From Pseudomaricurvus sp. HS19 (lineage in GTDB: Bacteria > Pseudomonadota > Gammaproteobacteria > Pseudomonadales > Cellvibrionaceae): 64,000 bases of DNA. Below, piece by piece: positions 1-8,940 of the stretch (its first letter is position 1; each line of letters opens with the position of its first letter). A program made the translations under genes and the position numbers. The stretch spans positions 1-64,000 of the forward strand of contig NZ_WVVW01000009.1 in assembly GCF_009857815.1 (NCBI RefSeq). Reading direction: 5' to 3'. The notes under the pieces are model-generated. The model did not search any database. It saw only the letters and a program-made list of their open reading frames with translations, and was not told where the DNA came from.

Positions 1-9
1 GACAGAAGA

Positions 10-86
10 AAAGATCGCCCGCGGGAGCGGGCTCCTACACGGGATGTGATATACATCGTAGGAGCCCGCTCCCGCGGGCGATCTTT
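10..86. repeat. Perfect 29-bp inverted repeat (REP-like hairpin)
   Basis: Positions 10-38 and 58-86 are exact reverse complements, separated by 19 bases. Inside that loop GATGT (43-47) and ACATC (53-57) can pair again, so a stem of about 34 bp is possible. The arms contain GGAGCGGGCTCCTAC, which resembles the REP palindromes of pseudomonads. The right arm runs into a T tract, so the hairpin could also end transcription entering from the left edge. No gene is visible before position 207. Confidence 0.8.
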
Positions 87-149
87 TTCAACGGTGGCGC
101 AATATGGCCGGAGTCACCTCCCCCCTGCTACCAAGCGGTTTACCCCACC

Positions 150-203
150 CTGTAGCGAAGCGTCCTGAATCCTGTAGCAACGCGTCCTGTAGCGAAGCGT
201 CCT
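150..203. repeat. Three copies of a 17-bp repeat
   Basis: CTGTAGCGAAGCGTCCT occurs at 150-166 and 187-203, with a variant (CTGTAGCAACGCGTCCT) at 172-188. The last two overlap by two bases. The cluster ends four bases before the stop codon of the minus-strand gene at 207. The same unit recurs at the 3' end of cysE near 9961-10000. Confidence 0.75.
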
Positions 204-206
204 CAT

Positions 207-1391
207 TTAAGCCGGATGCAGCGCCTTGTTGGTCTGCAGCTGCTGCAACTGCTTCTTCAGCAAGCCTTCATAGCTCGGCTGCAGGCCGTCAACCACAAAC
301 CAGTGACCGTCCACCAGCGCCTGTCGGGTGCGGATGCGCTGCAGTGTCTGGGAGGTGGCGCAGTTCTGGCCGTCCAGCAGCAGGGTCTGTTGGGTCTGCT
401 GCCGCAACAACTCCCACACCGCCTGGCGCTCCTTCTGTGATTGCAGCTGTGATTGCAGGTTTTGTCCCCGCGCCGGTACATAGACCGCACCGCTGAACAC
501 CAGCCCCATGCCGGGGGCTTTTCTCTCCTGTAGCAGGCACAGCAGCAGTTGCGCCGCACAGATGGCCCGGAAGCCGGTACTGCCCAGGTCGTCGCCCTGG
601 AATTGCAGTTCCAGCCCCTGTTCGCTGGCAAACACTACCTTGCCGCCGTAGAGGGAGCTGATACCGCTCAACTGGGTCTCCAGTTCACTGTAGAGCTGCT
701 GTCGCAGCGAGGCGCTGAGTTGCTGGCGCAGGGCGTCGGTGTTGAGGCAGTAGAGTGTGAGGGAGACGCTGACGTTTTCCCGCTCCCGCGTCGGCAGCTG
801 GCTTTCGTCGTTGGCGGCGCTGGTGTCTGCGCCGGGTTGAGAATCGTCCTCGCTGTTGCGGCGCAGGTTGAGGGCGCTGCTGACCATCAGGGCGATGGCC
901 AGTACCAGCAGGGCCAGTAACCAGCTCTCGCGGGTCTCGCTATAGAGTCGTTCGTGGTCCACGGTGATGGTGACAAAGCCGGCCACGCTGTCGTGCAGGG
1001 TAATGGGTGCACTGTAGGAACGGTAGTCGCGATCGCTGTAGTCGCCGCTGCCGGGGGAGGTGCCGGCCTGCACCAGCAACTGGTTCTCCACATCGTGGAT
1101 GGTGGCGCTGAGGATATCGGGGTTGCGGGCTACGTCGCTGACGGTGACCTGCAGGCTCACCAGATCGTGGTTGAGGGTGGCGTCGGTGGCTTGCTTGGCG
1201 GCCAGGTCGGCCAGTGCCTGGCCGTAATGGGCGCTGCGCTCATCGAGGCGGGCGCGGTGTTGCTGATCCGAGAGGGAGGTGCTCAGCAGCAGGCAGAGCA
1301 GGGCCGACAAACCGGCGACAAACAGGGGCGTCTGGAGCAGGCGGTAGAGGGTCTGGACTATCTGTTGCAGCATGGTGGGCTGTTGCGGCAT
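207..1391 (-). CDS. YtjB/AhpA-like two-helix membrane protein
   Basis: A 394-residue inner-membrane protein of unknown biochemical role. A hydrophobic helix lies at about residues 17-37 and a second at about 160-180, flanking a periplasmic domain of about 120 residues. The C-terminal half is cytoplasmic and rich in Gln and Leu. Its place, divergent from serB, matches the ytjB (smp) and AhpA/YtjB family genes of enterics and pseudomonads. It is longer than E. coli YtjB, so I give no symbol. The ATG at 1391 was chosen; a second ATG six codons later (1373) is also possible, and the longer reading frame upstream runs antisense into serB and is not credible. Family placement rests on architecture and synteny. 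Confidence 0.7.
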   Translation of the reverse strand: MPQQPTMLQQIVQTLYRLLQTPLFVAGLSALLCLLLSTSLSDQQHRARLDERSAHYGQALADLAAKQATDATLNHDLVSLQVTVSDVARNPDILSATIHDVENQLLVQAGTSPGSGDYSDRDYRSYSAPITLHDSVAGFVTITVDHERLYSETRESWLLALLVLAIALMVSSALNLRRNSEDDSQPGADTSAANDESQLPTRERENVSVSLTLYCLNTDALRQQLSASLRQQLYSELETQLSGISSLYGGKVVFASEQGLELQFQGDDLGSTGFRAICAAQLLLCLLQERKAPGMGLVFSGAVYVPARGQNLQSQLQSQKERQAVWELLRQQTQQTLLLDGQNCATSQTLQRIRTRQALVDGHWFVVDGLQPSYEGLLKKQLQQLQTNKALHPA

Positions 1392-1476
1392 GGCGGGAGT
1401 GCCGGAATTCCGTGGTGTTGATGGTGATTGCTGTATCCCTGACACGGCGTGTCGTGCAGCAAAACCACAGGGTATT

Positions 1477-1505
1477 TTAGTCTCGGGGGTGAGTAAAGCT
1501 ATAAT
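1477..1505 (+). promoter_or_regulatory. Likely serB promoter
   Basis: A perfect -10 hexamer TATAAT lies at 1500-1505, about 34 bases before the serB start codon. The -35 region (TTAGTC at 1477-1482, 17-bp spacing) is poor, so the -10 box is the main evidence. Confidence 0.45.
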
Positions 1506-1538
1506 GCCGCACCAAGTCGCTGTTGCCAGAGTACCTTT

Positions 1539-2756
1539 GTGAAAGAGATCCTGCTGATTACCATCTCCGGTGAAGACAAACCCGGTGTGACCTCCGCCAT
1601 TACCCGCATCCTCGGGCAATACAAGGCCAATATTCTCGATATCGGCCAGGCGGTGATCCATGACACCCTCAGCCTCGGCCTGCTGGTGGAGATTCCCGCC
1701 GCCTACGAGTCGTCGCCGGTGCTGAAGGACGTGTTGTTCAAGGCGCACGAGCTGCATATGCAGGTGCGTTTCCAGCCCATTACCGAGGAGAGCTACGGTC
1801 ACTGGGTGGGGCAGCAGGGCAAGGACCGTCACATTGTTACCTTGCTGGCCCGTCGCATTACGGCGGAACAGATCGCCGAGGTGACCGCAGTGGCCGCCAG
1901 CCACAACCTCAATATCGACAATATTACCCGTCTCTCCGGCCGCTTGCCGCTGGAGTCGGCCGCGGAAAAGACCAAGGCCTGTGTGGAGTTCTCCGCCCGT
2001 GGCACCCCGGAAGACCTGGGTGAGCTGCGCTCGGCGTTTATGGAGCTGTCCACCCGCCTGGATGTGGACATCGCCTTCCAGGAGGACAACGTCTACCGTC
2101 GCAACCGCCGCCTGGTCTGCTTTGATATGGACTCCACCCTGATTGAGGCGGAGGTGATCGACGAGCTGGCCAAGGCCGCCGGCGTGGGTGAGCAGGTGAT
2201 CGAGATCACCGAGGCGGCCATGCGCGGTGAGCTGGATTTCAAGGAGAGCTTCGCCCGTCGCATGGCGCTGCTGAAGGGACTGGACGAGTCAGTGCTGGCG
2301 CAGATCGCCGAGCAGCTGCCGGTCACCGAAGGCGCCGAGCACCTGATCTCGACTCTCAAGCAGCTGGGCTACAAGACCGCTATTCTCTCCGGCGGTTTCA
2401 ACTACTTTGGCCGTTTCCTGCAGCAGAAGCTGGGTATCGATTACGTCTACGCCAACGAGCTGGAGATTGAGGATGGCAAGGTCACCGGCCGGGTCTCCGG
2501 TGTGGTGGTGGACGGTGCCCGCAAGGCGGAACTGCTGCGCGAACTGGCGCAGCGGGAAGGTTTGTCGCTGGAGCAGGTTATTGCGGTGGGGGATGGTGCC
2601 AACGACCTGCCCATGCTCAGTATCGCCGGTCTGGGCATTGCCTTCCGCGCCAAGCCATTGGTTAAGGCGTCTGCCAAACAGTCGATTTCCAACCTGGGGC
2701 TGGACGGTATTCTCTACCTCATAGGTTTTCGCGATCGCGACCAGCTGGAGGGTTGA
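1539..2756 (+). CDS. serB: Phosphoserine phosphatase
   Basis: Catalyses the last step of serine synthesis, O-phosphoserine to serine, in the cytoplasm. The 405-residue protein has two N-terminal ACT-type regulatory domains (about residues 1-170), then a HAD phosphatase domain. The catalytic motif DMDST is near residues 196-200 and the metal-binding GDGANDLPML near 352. The start is a GTG at 1539; no strong ribosome-binding site is visible, but the ACT domain begins at once (MKEILLITISGEDKPGVTSA). It diverges from the YtjB-like gene and converges on fimX. The long, double-ACT form is the one found in pseudomonads. Confidence 0.95.
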   Translation: MKEILLITISGEDKPGVTSAITRILGQYKANILDIGQAVIHDTLSLGLLVEIPAAYESSPVLKDVLFKAHELHMQVRFQPITEESYGHWVGQQGKDRHIVTLLARRITAEQIAEVTAVAASHNLNIDNITRLSGRLPLESAAEKTKACVEFSARGTPEDLGELRSAFMELSTRLDVDIAFQEDNVYRRNRRLVCFDMDSTLIEAEVIDELAKAAGVGEQVIEITEAAMRGELDFKESFARRMALLKGLDESVLAQIAEQLPVTEGAEHLISTLKQLGYKTAILSGGFNYFGRFLQQKLGIDYVYANELEIEDGKVTGRVSGVVVDGARKAELLRELAQREGLSLEQVIAVGDGANDLPMLSIAGLGIAFRAKPLVKASAKQSISNLGLDGILYLIGFRDRDQLEG

Positions 2757-2768
2757 GCGAGGGTTGCT

Positions 2769-2795
2769 GATGGCTGAGCGCAAGGCTCAGCCATC
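2769..2795. terminator. Hairpin between convergent serB and fimX
   Basis: An 11-bp perfect stem, GATGGCTGAGC / GCTCAGCCATC, with the loop GCAAG. It overlaps the last codons of the minus-strand gene and lies 12 bases after the serB stop. No T tract follows on either strand, so termination efficiency is uncertain. Confidence 0.5.
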
Positions 2796-4886
2796 CATGG
2801 CGAACTCGTAGCTCATGGACTCTGCCGGGGCCTGCAGGTAGCGCCCCTGGATGTAGTGCACGCCGGTCTGCCAGAGGGTGGCCAGTACGCTGGCGTTTTC
2901 CACTTCCGGAATAATGGTGAGTTTGTCCGCTTCCAGCAGCTGGGTGATCAGGCTGTTGAGGGACTCGGGGTTCTCGCCACTGTTCTGGATGTCCTGGGTA
3001 AAGGAACCGTGCACCTTGATCAGGTCCGGGGAGGCGTGCTCCAGGGTCTTGAACGGGTTCAGGGAGCAGCCGAAGTTGGAGATGCAGGAGCGTCCGCCGA
3101 TAGCTGCCAGCGCATCAAACATCGCTTTGGCAGCATTGAGGTGGTTGGTGACGTCATCTTCCTGCACCTGGAATATCAGGGCGTCAGTGCGCAGGTTGCT
3201 GGCCTTGAAGGCCACTGACAGCCAGGGCACCAGTGAGGCGTCACAGAGGGAATCCTTGCTCAGGTTGACCACCAGGCGGGTGTTAAAGCCCTTGCCACGG
3301 TGCGCTGCCAGCGACTTGATAGCCTGCAGGATCACCCAGCGGTCAATTTTTACCATTGCGCCCATCTGCGAGGCGATAGTGGCGAACAGGGTAGGAGAGA
3401 GGTGTTCCTGCTCATCCACCATGCGCAGAAGCACCTCGTAGAGCTCCTCGTCGGAGCCGCGCAGGCTGACGATGGGCTGGTACAGGAGCTTGAATCCATT
3501 GTTGGCCAGGGAGTGCTTCAGCTTGCGGGTGATCTCCGCTTCCCGGGCTTCGTCTTCGCTCAGTTCCGGCTCAAACAGGCGGGCACCGTTGCCGGCGCCG
3601 CTGTTGTCCTTGCGCCAGTTCTGCACCGCTTTCTGGGCCTCGGCCACTACCGCTGCCGAACTGTCGGACGTCTCGTTGATGGTGGAGACACCGACGGTAC
3701 AGGTGGCCTGCACGGTGCGACCCTCGACATCAATGATGTGCTGCTCCAGCGCCTTGCAGATCTGTTGCGCCTTGCTCACCGCCGTCTCGGCGGAGAGGCC
3801 CGGGGCCACCAGCGCAAAGCTGTCGTCGCCCAGGCGGGCCAGGGTCTGGCCGGCGTCGGCAAAAGGCTGCAGGGCGGTGGCAATGCTTTTCACCACGCCG
3901 TCGGTGGCGGCCAGTCCCATCTGACCCTGAATGCGATCAGCAAAATCGTCCACTTCGATGTAGAGCAGGCAGGCGTGGGTGCCGTTGTTAACGGCGCGTG
4001 AAACTTCCCGCTCCAGCTGGTCCATCAGGAAGGGACGATTGTAGAGGTTGGTCACATGATCGAGATCCTTGACCTTCTGCAGTTCCGCCTGCAGCAACTC
4101 GCTGTCGGCGTCTGTGGCCTTGGCGCGGATCAGAAACTGGATACAGGGCTCTTCGTCGTAGATGGCGTTGGCCACATCAATGGTGGCGGGAATGCTGCGC
4201 CCGTCGGCGGTCACTGTGGTCAGCTGCAGCTGGCTCAGCTCGGCGTCATCACCCTTGAGGGTGAACTCCTTGAGCAGCTGTTTGACCGGCTCCTGGTCGG
4301 CATCGCTGATCATGTCGATGACCGGCATGCACTCGATGTCGTCGCGATCGTCGTAGCCGAACATCTCCGCAAAGGACTGGTTGGCGTACAGATACATGCC
4401 ATCCTGAACGAAGGCAATGGCGTCGCGGGAGCTGTCCAGCAGTTGCTGGCTGCGGCGTTCCGCTTCCCGCAGCTTCTGGTCGGCGCGGCGGCGGACCTGG
4501 CGCTGCTCGCGATTGCTCATCTCCCGCTGCAGTACCAGCAGCAGGTGCTGGTCTTCATCCAGGCGCACCACATCGGCGGCGCCAATCTTGAGGCCGTTGA
4601 CCACCGGCTGGGTGCCCTCGTCATCACAGATGAGGATCACCGGTACGTCCTTGTTCAGGCGGCGTACGGTGCGGATAGCATCGACGGGAGTCAGTTGTGA
4701 GCAGGTATCCTGTGCCACCATCAGGTCCCAGGCGTTCTCCTGCAGCAGTTTGGCGAGGGCTTCCTCGCTTTCGACATGTTGGGCGCGGATGCTGAGGCCG
4801 GCGTTCTTCAACATGCTGACAAGCCTTTCAACTTCTGCACGGGAGTCGTTGAGGATCAGCAGGCGAATGGTCTCGTTAGCAGTCAT
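2787..4886 (-). CDS. fimX: FimX-like degenerate GGDEF/EAL c-di-GMP effector
   Basis: A 699-residue cytoplasmic protein with four modules: a receiver-like domain (about 1-125), a PAS domain (about 140-265), a GGDEF domain (about 275-430) and an EAL domain (about 445-695). Both enzymatic signatures are degenerate: the diguanylate cyclase motif reads GDDSF and the EAL position reads EVL, as in Pseudomonas FimX, which has GDSIF and EVL. Known FimX (691 residues) binds c-di-GMP through the dead EAL domain and promotes type IV pilus assembly and twitching. Location next to serB is also as in Pseudomonas. The receiver domain lacks an obvious phosphoacceptor context. I infer binding rather than catalysis. 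Confidence 0.85.
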   Translation of the reverse strand: MTANETIRLLILNDSRAEVERLVSMLKNAGLSIRAQHVESEEALAKLLQENAWDLMVAQDTCSQLTPVDAIRTVRRLNKDVPVILICDDEGTQPVVNGLKIGAADVVRLDEDQHLLLVLQREMSNREQRQVRRRADQKLREAERRSQQLLDSSRDAIAFVQDGMYLYANQSFAEMFGYDDRDDIECMPVIDMISDADQEPVKQLLKEFTLKGDDAELSQLQLTTVTADGRSIPATIDVANAIYDEEPCIQFLIRAKATDADSELLQAELQKVKDLDHVTNLYNRPFLMDQLEREVSRAVNNGTHACLLYIEVDDFADRIQGQMGLAATDGVVKSIATALQPFADAGQTLARLGDDSFALVAPGLSAETAVSKAQQICKALEQHIIDVEGRTVQATCTVGVSTINETSDSSAAVVAEAQKAVQNWRKDNSGAGNGARLFEPELSEDEAREAEITRKLKHSLANNGFKLLYQPIVSLRGSDEELYEVLLRMVDEQEHLSPTLFATIASQMGAMVKIDRWVILQAIKSLAAHRGKGFNTRLVVNLSKDSLCDASLVPWLSVAFKASNLRTDALIFQVQEDDVTNHLNAAKAMFDALAAIGGRSCISNFGCSLNPFKTLEHASPDLIKVHGSFTQDIQNSGENPESLNSLITQLLEADKLTIIPEVENASVLATLWQTGVHYIQGRYLQAPAESMSYEFAMDG

Positions 4887-5099
4887 AGCAGAAAATCGGT
4901 AATCCTAGGAGCCGTGTATCGTCAGGGCCGGTGGTGGCCCCGGATGAACCTCGGGCGGCAAATATCCTGGCCTGGGGAGAGCCACTATTGTACGGGCCGC
5001 AGAGCAGGGTCAACCAGACTACTGCAAAATTTATTTCCCTCCACGCGTCACTCTCCGGCTTTTCGCCGAAGTGTGACGTTGTTTGCACAATGTGGAGTG

Positions 5100-6857
5100 T
5101 TACTCGGGGAACTCCCGGTGCAAATGGCGGTACGAGAACAGGCATACACTGGAGGCGCTGAACTCCAGTTTGGTGAGGTGCAGGAGCATCTCTTCCTGGT
5201 TGTCCCGTACCATGACCTTGTTGCCTTCGCGGAAGGGCACGGCAGCGGTGATCAGCACCTGCTGGTTCATCTCCGGGCCACCGCGAGAGGCAATAAAGGC
5301 GCGCATATAGACATTGCTGCCGGAGGTGGCGCGTTGCTGGGCGGCGACCGGCACCAGCTGCTGGGCGATGATCTGCACACCCAGCTGGGAGCTGTCCCGG
5401 TGCTGCCGGGCCCAGCGGATCACCGCCAGGGACCAGAGCGGGCGTCCCGGTTCACGGAAGGCGATCAGTTCTCCGGCCCTGGCCTGGGGCGGGATCTCGC
5501 CGTGCCACTCCAGGCAGTAGCCGCCACTGCTGGTATCCGAGGTGTGCACCTGATAAATGGGGTAGCGGTTCTGGTCCACTACCTTGGTGGTCTTGGCGGC
5601 TTTGGCCTGGGCGCGGTAATCGTCCAGTGAGAGCTCCAGTATGGAACCCCCCAGCTTTTCTGCGTCCGGGGCGTCGGCCCAGGGATCTTTGAGCCCGGTG
5701 GACTGGCTGTTGAACTGGCTGGAGGTGATAGATCTGTGACCCAGTGCCGAGGCATCGCTGAGGAACTGGTCGAAGGTGCGCTGCTGGGACAGGTGATAGT
5801 GCGCCTGGGTGAGGCCGACCACGACTTCCAGCGGGGTGTTGCTGGGGCGTCGGGTCGGTTTGCGGTGGCGCTCCTCGCCCCAGCTGGTGAGCAGGTGCTG
5901 GGTCAGCCTCTGGTTAAGGCGTTGCGGCAAGCCGGTACCGCCCTGGCTGGCGCCGGCACTATCCTGCACCAGATCCAGCAGGTGGCCAAAGCGCAGGGCA
6001 CGCAGGGTGGCTGGCCGGGGCTTGTTGTCGGGCCAGGTACTGCTGTAACCGGGCGGGTAGCTGTCGGCCAGGTCGACGCAGTAGAGTGCCGGCTCCGGGG
6101 AGTGCACCGTATCGATGGTAACGGCGCGGCTCCACTCTTCCAGTGCATTATAGAGGGTGTAGACCTCCTGCTGCTGCAGCTGGTTGGGGCCTGCGGCGCT
6201 GAGCAGCAGCGTGCGGCAGTAAGTCTGCTGGATGGTGCTGGCCGGTAGCTGGCGCAGCAGGTTGTCGCTGGCCGCCTGATGTTGCAGGCCGGTGATTTCC
6301 GCAATCCGGTAGAGGGTGTGGATCTCCAGCCACAGCTGGCTGGAGACCTGGGAATAGATCTGGGAGTTGCGCAGGTATTGCAGGCCAAGCCCGGTGAGGG
6401 CGCGGTGCAGCGCCAGTGTCAGCTGCTCGGAGTCATCCTTGCGCCAGCGACTGTTGCCGCGCTTCAGCAGCAGGTCTTTCACCACCTGACAATAGCCGGC
6501 GGTCATATGTTTCTGCAGCGCCTGGGCGATGATGGCAGTTTTCATCGCTGTCTCGGGCAGGATCAATGGCTGGTCGAGAAAGTCTGCGGCCAGCCCCTGA
6601 ATGCACTGCTGCACACAGTCGCGCAGGGCTTCCAGAATGGCCAGCCGGTTGTCGGCACTGGTATTCAGGCGGCTGACTTCCGGCAGGGCCTTATACAGCA
6701 GCACGCTGGTATGGGTGGTGCGGGTGACAGGCAGCAGGCTTGCCCACGCGCTCACCCTCGCGGGCTTGGCGCTTTGGCAAAAGCTCAGTTCCGACAGCTC
6801 CTGGGGTGGCAGGCGCAATCTGTTTATCAGTTGAAGCAGGGTGGCAGTGTCAGTCAT
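5100..6857 (-). CDS. Unknown 585-residue protein next to fimX
   Basis: I do not recognise a catalytic family. There is no signal peptide or membrane helix. The N-terminal two thirds look alpha-helical and rich in Leu and Gln. The last 170 residues look beta-rich (for example YPIYQVHTSDTSSGGYCLEW and a later LGVQIIAQQLVPVAA), which recalls PilZ or YcgR-N-like barrels, but the RxxxR and D/NxSxxG motifs of PilZ are not clear. It is on the same strand as fimX, 213 bases upstream of it, so a role in c-di-GMP or pilus signalling is possible. The ATG at 6857 was chosen; a GTG at 6878 with AAGGA three bases before it is the alternative. Confidence 0.65.
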   Translation of the reverse strand: MTDTATLLQLINRLRLPPQELSELSFCQSAKPARVSAWASLLPVTRTTHTSVLLYKALPEVSRLNTSADNRLAILEALRDCVQQCIQGLAADFLDQPLILPETAMKTAIIAQALQKHMTAGYCQVVKDLLLKRGNSRWRKDDSEQLTLALHRALTGLGLQYLRNSQIYSQVSSQLWLEIHTLYRIAEITGLQHQAASDNLLRQLPASTIQQTYCRTLLLSAAGPNQLQQQEVYTLYNALEEWSRAVTIDTVHSPEPALYCVDLADSYPPGYSSTWPDNKPRPATLRALRFGHLLDLVQDSAGASQGGTGLPQRLNQRLTQHLLTSWGEERHRKPTRRPSNTPLEVVVGLTQAHYHLSQQRTFDQFLSDASALGHRSITSSQFNSQSTGLKDPWADAPDAEKLGGSILELSLDDYRAQAKAAKTTKVVDQNRYPIYQVHTSDTSSGGYCLEWHGEIPPQARAGELIAFREPGRPLWSLAVIRWARQHRDSSQLGVQIIAQQLVPVAAQQRATSGSNVYMRAFIASRGGPEMNQQVLITAAVPFREGNKVMVRDNQEEMLLHLTKLEFSASSVCLFSYRHLHREFPE

Positions 6858-7060
6858 CGCGGCGTAATCGCTCGGCACAGGTCCTTGTCACACGGATCGC
6901 CCTCCACCGCTCTGTTCCGCTGCCGGATGGCGCTGGAGCAGGGTGAGTGAAACTGAGCATCCAGTCACAGTTTAAGTACAAAGTACCGCAATGTGTAATA
7001 AAACGACAGTTTTATGTCACGGATTGTTATGGCCGGTTGCTGCGGGGGAATATCGCAGGA

Positions 7061-8065
7061 TCAGTACAGCAGCGTCTTGTTGGGTTGGCCGGGCTCTTCC
7101 CGGGCCAGCTTGGGGACCAGGTAGCCGGACATGCAGGCCTGCATCTGGCGGTGCAACTCCAGCGCTTCGGTGTCGCTGACTTCGAAATGGGCGGCACCGT
7201 CGACGCGATCCAGCTGGTGCAGGTAATAAGGCAGCACGCCCAGTTGAAAAAGGCGTTCGGAGAGGCTCTTCTGGCTGGCAAGGGTGTCATTGACACCCCG
7301 CAGCAGCACGGCCTGGTTCAGCAGGGTTACACCGGCGTGGCGCAGGCGGGCGAGGGCATCGCCGACGGCAGGATCCAGCTCATTGGCGTGATTGCTGTGG
7401 ATCACCAGCACAGTCTGCAGGCGGTGGCCACTGAGCCAGCGCAGGGCGTCGTCGGTAATGCGCTGCGGAATCACCACCGGTAGGCGGGTGTGGACCCGTA
7501 GGCGCTGCAGGTGGGGAATCTGGCACAGCTGTTCCACCAGCCACTGCAACTGGCGGTCGCCGCTGGCCATGGGGTCGCCACCGCTGAAGATCACCTCCTG
7601 CAGGCTGTCGTCCTCGCGCAGGTAGTCCAGGGTCGCCTGCCACTGGGCGCGGCCGGGGTTGTTGTCGGCGTAGGGGAAGTGGCGGCGGAAGCAGTAGCGG
7701 CAGTTAACCGCGCAGTGGGGGGCCACCACCAGCAGTGCCCGCCCCCGGTATTTATGGATCAGCCCCTGTTGCGGGTTGCTGCCCAGCTCCTGCAGCGGAT
7801 CGGCACTGTAGCCGTCGGCACTGTGCAGCTCGGCTTCCAGCGGCAGGATCTGGCGCAACAGGGGGTCGTTGAGGTCGCCTTTGCGGATGCGTTCCAGGAA
7901 GGGCTTGGGCACCCGCAGGCCAAAGTGGCTGGTGGCGGCTTCGGCCGCCGGCAGCAGTTCCATGGGCAGCTGGAGGTACTCCAGCAGCTGGCGGGGTTCG
8001 CGCACGGCCTGAATCATGGCTTCCTGCCAACTGAGGGTAGTCTGGGCTGGGATGATCTGGCTCAT
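7061..8065 (-). CDS. epmB: EF-P beta-lysylation enzyme, lysine 2,3-aminomutase family
   Basis: A radical-SAM, PLP-dependent enzyme that converts (S)-alpha-lysine to (R)-beta-lysine for attachment to elongation factor P. The 334-residue protein carries the radical-SAM cluster motif CAVNCRYC (CxxxCxxC) followed by FRRHFPY, as in EpmB/YjeK. It is shorter than the clostridial catabolic aminomutases, as expected for EpmB. It is divergent from efp, and epmA follows efp, so the modification set is complete except for the hydroxylase EpmC. The ATG at 8065 starts MSQIIPAQ; upstream in-frame codons encode no conserved sequence. Confidence 0.93.
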   Translation of the reverse strand: MSQIIPAQTTLSWQEAMIQAVREPRQLLEYLQLPMELLPAAEAATSHFGLRVPKPFLERIRKGDLNDPLLRQILPLEAELHSADGYSADPLQELGSNPQQGLIHKYRGRALLVVAPHCAVNCRYCFRRHFPYADNNPGRAQWQATLDYLREDDSLQEVIFSGGDPMASGDRQLQWLVEQLCQIPHLQRLRVHTRLPVVIPQRITDDALRWLSGHRLQTVLVIHSNHANELDPAVGDALARLRHAGVTLLNQAVLLRGVNDTLASQKSLSERLFQLGVLPYYLHQLDRVDGAAHFEVSDTEALELHRQMQACMSGYLVPKLAREEPGQPNKTLLY

Positions 8066-8190
8066 GGGTCTGGCTGCGGCGCACCGGGGGATAAGGGGGC
8101 GGCATTGTATCAATACCGCGCTCTTTGCGCCTCTGTTCCCGCTGTGGTTGCCCCCGGGCAAGACATTCACCGGGCAATGAACGCCACTGG

Positions 8191-8219
8191 TTATTTTCCC
8201 CGCAGGCCTGCGCTATAAT
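8191..8219 (+). promoter_or_regulatory. Likely efp promoter
   Basis: TATAAT at 8214-8219 with TTATTT at 8191-8196, spacing 17 bp. It precedes the efp start by about 80 bases, inside the epmB-efp divergent gap. Confidence 0.5.
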
Positions 8220-8299
8220 GCCGCCCACTCCGGCCCCGGTCCCTGCGCCCGCGGCCCCGATTGCTATCCCGATGACCGATAATTAGCGCGAGACCTACC

Positions 8300-8875
8300 A
8301 TGGCTGTTTACTCCACCAACGAATTCCGCAGCGGCATGAAAGTGATGCTGGACGGCGAGCCCTGTGCCATCCTCGACAACGAGTTTGTCAAACCCGGTAA
8401 AGGCCAGGCCTTCAACCGCGTAAAGCTGCGCAACCTCAACACCGGCCGCGTCTGGGAGCGTACTTTCCGCTCCGGTGAGACCCTGGAAGGCGCCGATGTG
8501 ATGGACCACGACATGGAGTACCTCTACAGCGATGGTGAGTTCTGGCACTTCATGGATCCCGTGACCTTCGAGCAATTCCAGGCCGATGCCAAAGCCGTGG
8601 GCGACAACGCCAAGTGGCTGAAGGAGACCGACAAGGTCACCGTAACCCTGTTTAATGGCTCTCCACTGGCTGTGACTCCGCCCAACCACGTGGAGCTGGA
8701 GATCGTTGAAACCGATCCTGGCCTGAAGGGTGATACCGCCCAGGGCGGCACCAAGCCGGCCAAGCTCTCCACCGGCGCTGTGGTAAAAGTGCCTCTCTTC
8801 CTCTCCGAGGGTGAAGTGATCCGTGTGGATACCCGCAGTGGCGAGTACCTGAGCCGCGCCAAGGACAAAGATTAA
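8300..8875 (+). CDS. efp: Translation elongation factor P
   Basis: Relieves ribosome stalling at polyproline stretches. The 191-residue protein has the standard three beta-barrel layout. The loop KPGKGQAF places the modifiable lysine at residue 34, the site lysylated by EpmA. The full genetic context (epmB divergent upstream, epmA 65 bases downstream) confirms the lysine type of modification rather than rhamnosylation (which uses Arg32 and EarP). Confidence 0.97.
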   Translation: MAVYSTNEFRSGMKVMLDGEPCAILDNEFVKPGKGQAFNRVKLRNLNTGRVWERTFRSGETLEGADVMDHDMEYLYSDGEFWHFMDPVTFEQFQADAKAVGDNAKWLKETDKVTVTLFNGSPLAVTPPNHVELEIVETDPGLKGDTAQGGTKPAKLSTGAVVKVPLFLSEGEVIRVDTRSGEYLSRAKDKD

Positions 8876-8940
8876 GTCCTTGCCGCCCCGGGGCATCCGG
8901 CCCCGGGGCTACCTTCCCCTTTTTTGTTTCCCTGTCTCCC

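Noticed and set aside
2787-4886. Active diguanylate cyclase or phosphodiesterase
   Set aside because: GGDEF reads GDDSF and EAL reads EVL, both degenerate, as in FimX; c-di-GMP binding is more likely than turnover.
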